From an uncultured bacterium (GTDB taxonomy: Bacteria; Bacillota_I; Bacilli_A; RFN20; CAG-826), in NCBI GenBank assembly GCA_949296775.1, contig CASFQA010000001.1:248001-312000 (forward strand): a stretch of DNA of 64,000 nucleotides, in the 5' to 3' direction. Within the stretch, counting starts at the first letter, position 1; every line of letters begins with the position of its first letter. Made by a program: the position numbers and the translations under genes. Below the pieces are notes generated by a model. The model had not been told where the DNA came from. It worked only from the letters and a program-made list of their open reading frames with translations, and did no database searches. Shown one piece after another: positions 58,672 to 64,000 of this stretch.

Positions 58672-59841
58672 TTAGATCGCGACTTCCGTTTCCGGATCGA
58701 AGAATTTCGCTTTCTTCAGGTGCATGGCCATCTTGACCTTGTCACCCGGCTTGATTTCCTTGTCGGCCGGGAACTTGGCGACCAAGTCGATGCCCCCGAA
58801 GTCGCAATGGAGGTAGTACTCGAAGCCGAGCAACTCGGCGACTCGGACCTCGGCCTCGATGACGTTGTCGTCTTTATCGGCGGCGGTCGCGACGTGGATG
58901 TCCTCCGGACGGATGCCGAAGATGACTTCCTCCGGCAGCTTCTTCCCCTTGATGAGGGATTCGGGGAGGGTCATCTCGACCCCGCCCTCGAAGGTGATCT
59001 TATCCTTCTTGGCTTTGACATGGAGGAAGTTCATCGACGGGGAGCCGATGAAGCCGGCGACGAAGAGGTTGGCCGGATTGTTGTAGATTTCCTTCGGGCT
59101 GCCGATCTGCTGGACCCGGCCGAGCTTCATGACGACGATCCGGTTGGCCATGGTCATGGCTTCGGTCTGGTCGTGGGTGACGTAGATGGTGGTCGCCCCT
59201 AAGGCTTGGTGGAGCTTGACGATCTCCGACCGCATCTGGACCCGGAGCTTGGCGTCGAGGTTCGACAAGGGCTCGTCCATCAAGAAGACCTTGGCGTTGC
59301 GGACGATGGCCCGGCCGAGGGCGACCCGTTGGCGCTGGCCGCCGGAGAGGGCTTTCGGCTTCCGGTCGAGGTATTGCTCGATCTGGAGGATTCGCGCGGC
59401 GTCATGGACCCGCTTATCGATCTCCGCCTTCGGAAGGTGGGCGATCTTAAGGCCGAAGGCCATGTTGTCGTAAACCGACATATGGGGGTAAAGGGCGTAG
59501 GATTGGAAGACCATGGCGATGTTCCGGTCCTTCGGCTGCTTGTCGTTGCAAAGCTCGCCGTCGATGTAAAGCTCGCCGCGGGTGATGTCCTCTAAGCCGG
59601 CGACCATCCGGAGGGTGGTGGATTTGCCGCATCCCGAGGGGCCGACGAAGACGATGAATTCGTGTTTCTTGATATCGAGGTTGAAGTCGAAGACGGCCTG
59701 GACGTTGTTGTCGTAGACCTTATCGATGTGACGGAGGGAGACGAACCCGTCTTTATGGTCCTCCTCCACTTCCTTGATGTCGGCCGCCGAGCGGACGAGG
59801 TCGGATTCTTTGACTTCGAGTTTTTCGAGTTTTTCTGCCAT
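58672..59841 (-). CDS. msmX: Multi-sugar ABC transporter ATPase MsmX/UgpC-type
   Basis: 389 aa. Walker [11 protein letters not shown]-loop [10 protein letters not shown], signature [16 protein letters not shown], Walker [17 protein letters not shown]-loop YVTHDQTEA, then the MalK-type TOBE regulatory region (about 245-385). MsmX ATPases energise several maltodextrin and sugar importers at once. No sugar permease or binding protein is in the window, so its partners lie elsewhere. AAGGAGAG precedes the ATG. It is first in the starch operon, under the promoter with operator-like palindromes. Confidence 0.94.
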   Translation of the reverse strand: MAEKLEKLEVKESDLVRSAADIKEVEEDHKDGFVSLRHIDKVYDNNVQAVFDFNLDIKKHEFIVFVGPSGCGKSTTLRMVAGLEDITRGELYIDGELCNDKQPKDRNIAMVFQSYALYPHMSVYDNMAFGLKIAHLPKAEIDKRVHDAARILQIEQYLDRKPKALSGGQRQRVALGRAIVRNAKVFLMDEPLSNLDAKLRVQMRSEIVKLHQALGATTIYVTHDQTEAMTMANRIVVMKLGRVQQIGSPKEIYNNPANLFVAGFIGSPSMNFLHVKAKKDKITFEGGVEMTLPESLIKGKKLPEEVIFGIRPEDIHVATAADKDDNVIEAEVRVAELLGFEYYLHCDFGGIDLVAKFPADKEIKPGDKVKMAMHLKKAKFFDPETEVAI

Positions 59842-59943
59842 TTTGGCTCTCCTTAATTTTGGCGCGCGTTAAGACTCCCCCTTGGCGGAGATGATCACTT
59901 CATTCCACCTTGGAGCAGGTTATCGCCCTGCCTATGCGCCGAT

Positions 59944-59972
59944 ATTATGGACCGGCGGGAAAGCGCTTTCAA
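59944..59972 (-). promoter_or_regulatory. Promoter of the starch operon
   Basis: On the - strand TTGAAA (59972-59967), a 17-bp spacer, CATAAT (59949-59944). The -35 box lies inside the palindrome at 59958-59971. The leader is about 95 nt. Confidence 0.75.
59958..59971. promoter_or_regulatory. cre-like operator 1
   Basis: GGAAAGCGCTTTCA, containing the perfect 12-bp palindrome GAAAGCGCTTTC, one base away from an ideal CcpA/LacI-family cre site. It overlaps the starch promoter -35, a repressing position. Confidence 0.75.
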
Positions 59973-59981
59973 GACAAAATA

Positions 59982-59995
59982 TGAAATCGCTTACA
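59982..59995. promoter_or_regulatory. cre-like operator 2
   Basis: TGAAATCGCTTACA, an exact match to the cre consensus TGWAANCGNTNWCA, centred 24 bp from operator 1, just upstream of the -35. The pair suggests cooperative binding. Confidence 0.7.
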
Positions 59996-60044
59996 TTCCG
60001 GCCGAACTTTTTTCAACTATCTTGCCCCAATCGAGCGTTTTCCC

Positions 60045-60073
60045 TTGATATATCGCGCACCTGCGAGCATATT
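60045..60073 (+). promoter_or_regulatory. Promoter of the RDD gene pair, probably leaderless
   Basis: TTGATA (60045-60050), a 17-bp spacer, CATATT (60068-60073), 9 nt before the ATG at 60083. No Shine-Dalgarno. Confidence 0.5.
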
Positions 60074-60082
60074 TATCGCGTT

Positions 60083-61168
60083 ATGGAAAACAACGCCGCC
60101 GTCAAAGCCCCCACTACCGCCAAAATCATCGTTTTGGCCGGGATGTGGCGAAGGGCTTTCGCTTTCTTGATCGATATCCTTTGCGTCCTCGCCCTTTCCG
60201 CCCTCATTTACTTCCCTTGCGTCGTCCCCTTCGCGGTCGACCGCGACTCCTATGTCGCGAATACTGAGCGGATAAACGAAATCGCCCTCGAATCCGGGCT
60301 CTACGTCAATCACGAAGGCGAAGCCATCTCCCCCTTGTCGATGGCCAATTTCGAGACCTTGGGCGACCTTTCCTTGAAAAAGATCGCTTACGAAGGGGAA
60401 ACCTACGAATTCGCGATGCTCGATTCGCTTTTTGTCTACTGGACTACACTGGCCACCGATTACGGCCAGCCGAGCAATTACACCCCCGAGTCCTTCCCGA
60501 CCGCGGTTTTGGGGGTCGGCAAATCCGATTCCAACCTCGCTTCCTTCTATTTCGACGATGAGAAAGGCCACTATGCCGTGACTTTAGCCGAAGGCGGGAA
60601 GGAAGGCACCGCCCTCGAATATGTCTGCAACCGCTTTAACGAAGCCCTCCTCTCCCTCACCGACAGCCCGGAATACCTAGAACTCGACAAAGCCAACGCC
60701 AAGATCATGCAGTTCGCCCTGTTGATGGCCCTGCCGGTCGTCATCGGCTCCTGCCTAATTTTCATGGCGATCATCCCCATCTGCTTAGGAGACGGGCAAT
60801 CGCTAGGGAAGAAGGCGATGAAAATCGTCGTCCTCGACGATATGGGCTATACCTACAACAAATGGAAGCTCATCGGCCGAAACCTCTTTTGCTTCATCGT
60901 CGAGTTCGTCGGCGGCATCGCGAGCTTCGGCGCTTTGCTGCTCATCACCTACACCATGAGCATGTTCACGAAGAAACACCGCTCAATCCACGATTACCTA
61001 TTCGGCTCAGTCGTCGCCGATTCCGAAGCTTCCCTTTGGTTCGATAGTCCGGTGGAGGAAGAGCTTTTCAACGCCAAGCGGAAAAAGGAAGAAGCGGAGA
61101 AATCCCGGCGCGAGCATTTGCCTAATCAAGAAAGCGAAGAAGGAAATGACGATGAAAAAGAAGAATAA
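60083..61168 (+). CDS. RDD family membrane protein 1
   Basis: About 361 aa from ATG 60083. The RDD mark is WRRAFAFLIDILC at the first helix (about 29-52). An extracytoplasmic domain of about 150 residues lies between helix 1 and helix 2 (about 218-240), which is much larger than in ordinary RDD proteins. Helix 3 (about 272-300) follows GQSLGKKAMKIVV, a common RDD block. The C-terminal tail is long and charged, rich in K, E and R. Some RDD proteins are Na+/H+ antiporters; function is unassigned here. It overlaps the second RDD gene. Confidence 0.8.
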   Translation: MENNAAVKAPTTAKIIVLAGMWRRAFAFLIDILCVLALSALIYFPCVVPFAVDRDSYVANTERINEIALESGLYVNHEGEAISPLSMANFETLGDLSLKKIAYEGETYEFAMLDSLFVYWTTLATDYGQPSNYTPESFPTAVLGVGKSDSNLASFYFDDEKGHYAVTLAEGGKEGTALEYVCNRFNEALLSLTDSPEYLELDKANAKIMQFALLMALPVVIGSCLIFMAIIPICLGDGQSLGKKAMKIVVLDDMGYTYNKWKLIGRNLFCFIVEFVGGIASFGALLLITYTMSMFTKKHRSIHDYLFGSVVADSEASLWFDSPVEEELFNAKRKKEEAEKSRREHLPNQESEEGNDDEKEE

Positions 61169-62249
61169 AGCCGAGGAAAACGATATTCTCTATAACGGGG
61201 ACGTCGAATACGTCCATATCGGCCAAGCCCTTTTGGCCCATTTGATCGACGTGTTCATGCTAATTGGGATTTGGGCGTTGATGTATTTTTCGATTTGCTA
61301 CCCCGTCACCGTCAACAACGCCTCCGTCAAAAAGGCCAACCAATACATGAGCGACGTCGAATCAAGCCTTCGATTGGACATTGACGAAGACGCCGAGTGG
61401 AAAGAAAAAGAGCAGATTATCCAAAATTTCTATTTCGTCGAATATAGCGACGAAATAAAGGAATGGTATTTGACCAACACGGTCTATGACGGAATCTCGG
61501 TCACCGCTTATTACAACATCCGGGTTCTCGGGTTGACCTTCGAACCGGGCTCGGCGTATGAAGGGACCGGATTATACCAATACGTCCGTAACGAAGACGG
61601 CTCCTGGAACGTCGATGTTCTGGGCGAGATGATCGTTCCGGAAGACGAACTAAGCGGTCGGGGGAAGCGGAACCTAAACCAACTTTACACCGATGGAATC
61701 GAAGGCTGCTTGTACATGCTTCAGGATATCGACCCTGCTTATTTAGCCGCCACCCGGCTCGTTAAATCCTCGGCTTTGTATGGCTCGGCCGCCAGTTTCT
61801 CGTTCGTTTACCTGCTTCTTTTCGCCCTCTTGCCGTTGCTTTTGCCCAACAAAGCCAGCGTCGGGCAAGCGGTATTGGGCTTCGGGGTCTGCACCAAACG
61901 CGGTTATCTAGCCCATTGGTATCAAATCGAAGGCCGGGCTCTTCTAGGGATGATTCCTCTCTTTTTCGGAGCTTATTTGTTCGATCCCTATTCGGTGGTA
62001 ATCCTCATCGTCCTGCCGATTTTCCTTAATTTCCTCTATCCATTATTCACCGGGAAACGCCAAACCTTGCTCGACACCGTTTTCGGCCTCCGGGTCATCA
62101 TCAACCAAGAATCGACCGTTTATAAAAACGAATTGGATAAGAAGATCGCCGACAAAAACGTTATCCCGAGCTACAAGGATCCGGATTACGTCACGACCTT
62201 AGCCGCCACCGAGACGATGGGGACTCCAGAAGACGACCTCAATAACTGA
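61152..62249 (+). CDS. RDD family membrane protein 2
   Basis: About 365 aa. I take the ATG at 61152, 8 nt after AAGGA; another in-frame ATG lies 6 nt upstream. It parallels the first RDD protein: ALLAHLIDVFMLIGIW as helix 1, an external domain of about 170 residues, helix 2 near 210-235, a block like SVGQAVLGFGVCTKRG, then helices near 260-300 and LDTVFGLRVII. The pair is probably a duplicate that forms a heteromer. It ends at a terminator shared with the converging gene. Confidence 0.78.
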   Translation: MKKKNKAEENDILYNGDVEYVHIGQALLAHLIDVFMLIGIWALMYFSICYPVTVNNASVKKANQYMSDVESSLRLDIDEDAEWKEKEQIIQNFYFVEYSDEIKEWYLTNTVYDGISVTAYYNIRVLGLTFEPGSAYEGTGLYQYVRNEDGSWNVDVLGEMIVPEDELSGRGKRNLNQLYTDGIEGCLYMLQDIDPAYLAATRLVKSSALYGSAASFSFVYLLLFALLPLLLPNKASVGQAVLGFGVCTKRGYLAHWYQIEGRALLGMIPLFFGAYLFDPYSVVILIVLPIFLNFLYPLFTGKRQTLLDTVFGLRVIINQESTVYKNELDKKIADKNVIPSYKDPDYVTTLAATETMGTPEDDLNN

Positions 62250-62273
62250 AAAACTGGCCAAGCGCCAGTTTTT
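62249..62273. terminator. Bidirectional terminator
   Basis: A 10-bp stem AAAAACTGGC/GCCAGTTTTT with a 5-nt loop, with T-runs on both strands. It serves the RDD pair (+) and the small membrane protein gene (-). Confidence 0.88.
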
Positions 62274-62279
62274 TGTTTC

Positions 62280-62534
62280 TTAGATATAAAACGAACCATC
62301 GGTCCAAAGGTTGTACAAACCGATGATCACCAACCCCAAAGCGAACATCAGGATGGCGCAGATAACGTAAAGGATCGTCCATTTCCGATTGCTTTTTTCG
62401 ATTTTGCGGACTTCCTCTTTCCTTTTCCGCTTCTCTTCCTCTTCGTAGGAAAGGCTATTGGCACGGGTGCCGACTCGTTCGATATCCTCGACTTGGTCGA
62501 GCAATTCTTCGCTGCTTTTACGGGCTTTTGGCAT
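62280..62534 (-). CDS. Small C-tail membrane protein, unknown
   Basis: 84 aa: a soluble, highly charged N-terminal half (many E, K and R, likely coiled-coil at about 30-48) and one hydrophobic helix near the end (about 53-74, ILYVICAILMFALGLVIIGLY). It looks like a tail-anchored cytoplasmic-facing protein. No family recognised. It has its own promoter with the ATG 6 nt after the -10 box and shares a terminator with the RDD pair, so it forms a single-gene unit. Confidence 0.75.
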   Translation of the reverse strand: MPKARKSSEELLDQVEDIERVGTRANSLSYEEEEKRKRKEEVRKIEKSNRKWTILYVICAILMFALGLVIIGLYNLWTDGSFYI

Positions 62535-62540
62535 GGCTGT

Positions 62541-62546
62541 ATTGTA
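62541..62546 (-). promoter_or_regulatory. -10 box of the small membrane protein gene, probably leaderless
   Basis: TACAAT on the - strand (within TTGTATACAAT), 6 nt before the ATG at 62534. The -35 is weak and there is no ribosome binding site. Confidence 0.5.
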
Positions 62547-62603
62547 TACAAAGACGGCCGCTTATTCTAGAAGAAAACCCGGAATTGACCGGGTAATCTA
62601 TCC

Positions 62604-64000
62604 TTATTTGCCTTCGATGACCGCCAAAGAGCAAGGACCTAAGCCCAATACTCCGTTTTGCAATCGGGCTTTGAGGTTGCTGCCGTCGACCTCCTCAACG
62701 ATCTGATCGCCGATTTTCCCGGAAAGATAGCATTCAGCCGATTCTTCGCCTAGATTGATGGCGACGACCAAATTCTCGTCCTCTTCCTCGCCTAAAAGGC
62801 GATAAACGCAGAAATTGCTCTCGGTAACGGTGATGGCTTCCATTGTCGCGTCCTCAATAAAGGGGATGGAGTTGCGGACCTGCAAGAGCTTCCGATAATG
62901 ATTTAGCAGCGAGAAATCGCTTTCCATCTGATCGTAAGCCCCTTTCTTCACCTGGCCGAGGGAATCGGCCAAATCGGCGTAAGCCGGTTCCGGATAGTCA
63001 CACTCCTCGTCATTATGCCCTTTCCCCCACACCATCGGCAGACGGCGCATCGAATCGGTCTCTTCATTGCCGCGATAGCCAACCAATTCGATTTCCTCGC
63101 CATAATAGATATAGGGGGTGCCTGGCAATAAATAAATCAGATTCGCCCCGTTTTTGGCGTAATCGCCCGTTAAGGAAGTGCTCGAACGATCCATATCGTG
63201 GTTGGCGATGAAAAAGGAAGGGACGGCATCGGGGTTGTTGGACTTTATCCCCGAGACGATCGAGGCCGCCCTAGCGGCGTAATTAGAACCGGAAACCAGC
63301 CCTTTAGCCGCGCGGATAACCGAGGAATTGCCTTTATAATCAGCGGAACCGCCGAAACAGAAGAAGGAGTCGAAGCCCGATTCGAAATAACTCATGAAAT
63401 CGGCATCGTTATTGGTCCAGTTCTCCCCAATCAAATAGCAATCGGGGTCTTTGGCGCGGCAAACCGAGGCGATGTAATTGAGCGCCTCGATATTATCTTC
63501 CGCATTTTGCTCGCAGAAATGGCGGACGGCGTCGAAGCGGAAACCACTGACGCCTTTATCGATCCAAAACTCCAGGATGCTTTTCACTTCCTCCCTAAAC
63601 CCCGCCGAATCCCAGTTGAATTCCGGCATGTCGGGAGAGAACATGCCTAGGCAATAAACCCCGTCGTAAGAATGGTAATTGCTCCCGCCGGAATGAGAGA
63701 ACATATACCAATCGGCTTTGGAGTCCGCCGATTGATCGTTTTTCCTGTAATCTTCTAACGCCTCTAAGAAAAGAGGGTTATCGGGCGAAGAATGGTTGAG
63801 GACCATATCGATGATGACCTCAATGCCATGGTCATTGAGGTTTTTGACCATGGCGGTGAATTGCTCCATCGTCCCGTAATCCGGATTGACGGCATAGTAA
63901 TCATCGACGTCATAACCATGATACGACCCGGATGGATGGATCGGCATCAGCCAAACATTGGAAACGCCGAGTTGCTGCAAATAGTCGGCTTTGGCGCTGA
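62604..64000 (-). CDS. GH13 alpha-amylase family enzyme, 5' end outside window
   Basis: 465 codons up to the window edge, with the frame still open there (the visible part begins SAKADYLQQLGVSNVWL). GH13 motifs: GSYHGYDVDDYY and VLNHSSPDN (region I), GFRFDAVRHF (nucleophile, region II), LIGENWTNN (acid/base, region III) and IANHDMDRSS (region IV), then a C-terminal beta domain. No carbohydrate-binding module in the visible part. It could be a maltogenic amylase or neopullulanase-like enzyme. An upstream signal peptide would be outside the window, so surface location is undecided. The TTG at 63980 is not the real start. Confidence 0.92.
   Translation of the reverse strand, partial: SAKADYLQQLGVSNVWLMPIHPSGSYHGYDVDDYYAVNPDYGTMEQFTAMVKNLNDHGIEVIIDMVLNHSSPDNPLFLEALEDYRKNDQSADSKADWYMFSHSGGSNYHSYDGVYCLGMFSPDMPEFNWDSAGFREEVKSILEFWIDKGVSGFRFDAVRHFCEQNAEDNIEALNYIASVCRAKDPDCYLIGENWTNNDADFMSYFESGFDSFFCFGGSADYKGNSSVIRAAKGLVSGSNYAARAASIVSGIKSNNPDAVPSFFIANHDMDRSSTSLTGDYAKNGANLIYLLPGTPYIYYGEEIELVGYRGNEETDSMRRLPMVWGKGHNDEECDYPEPAYADLADSLGQVKKGAYDQMESDFSLLNHYRKLLQVRNSIPFIEDATMEAITVTESNFCVYRLLGEEEDENLVVAINLGEESAECYLSGKIGDQIVEEVDGSNLKARLQNGVLGLGPCSLAVIEGK

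Noticed and set aside
1-64000. Mycoplasma-type code with UGA as tryptophan
   Set aside because: Many conserved genes end exactly at TGA at the family's usual length, and tryptophans are encoded by TGG.

Overview
The window looks like chromosome from an uncultured low-branching Bacillota of the Bacilli/Erysipelotrichales/RF39 (former Tenericutes-relative) type. This is inferred from gene content and order, not from a marker search. The signs are a single-chain glycyl-tRNA synthetase, the Bacillus-like strings ybeY-cdd-era-recO-glyS-dnaG-rpoD-trmK, yqeG-yqeH-yhbY-nadD-yqeK-rsfS and xerD-deoB, topoisomerase IV, YneF, an Asp23 protein, and many lipobox lipoproteins. UGA is a genuine stop (era, parE, secDF and others end in it), so this is not the Mycoplasma code. 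Coding sequence is G+C-rich and intergenic gaps are short and AT-rich.

Layout. 1-14234 is mainly + strand: translation, replication and transcription housekeeping (era, recO, glyS, dnaG, rpoD, a second sigma factor, trmK, DEAD-box helicase, nfo, rpmG, efp, yneF), with ispH and ispG on the - strand. Next comes plsY (-), then parE-parC and the yqeG-to-rsfS ribosome-assembly/NAD cluster (+) up to 23538. After a 380-bp gene-free AT-rich gap, 23919-59841 is entirely - strand. It holds an ABC importer lacking its ATPase, deoB-xerD-dinB, dxs, xseBA-nusB, an Asp23 pair, tkt, hisS-aspS, rel, recJ, secDF, ruvAB, obgE and a glycosyltransferase, and finally a starch operon. The end carries two RDD membrane proteins (+), a small membrane protein (-) and a truncated GH13 amylase (-).

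The accessory part is a lipoprotein-based surface starch system at 49535-59841: an MsmX-type ATPase, a CBM41 pullulanase lipoprotein, two starch-binding lipoproteins built from shuffled copies of the same modules, and an amylase lipoprotein. InlB-type B-repeats stand just after the lipidated cysteine in three of these proteins. Its promoter carries two sites that read as cre (CcpA/LacI-family) operators. The logic resembles the Sus system of Bacteroides rebuilt from Gram-positive lipoproteins.

Four non-coding signals stand out. (1) A recurrent 19-bp motif with stop codons in all frames, often beside a hairpin whose TAC-TTT-GTA core is constant while the outer stem changes with compensation. 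(2) At least eight transcription-unit starts where a -10 box lies 6-10 nt before an ATG without Shine-Dalgarno, pointing to leaderless mRNAs. (3) A 94-nt segment upstream of secDF whose helices interlock as a pseudoknot. (4) A sigma factor overlapping rpoD with altered -10-recognition residues. All calls come from reading the sequence; no database search was run.
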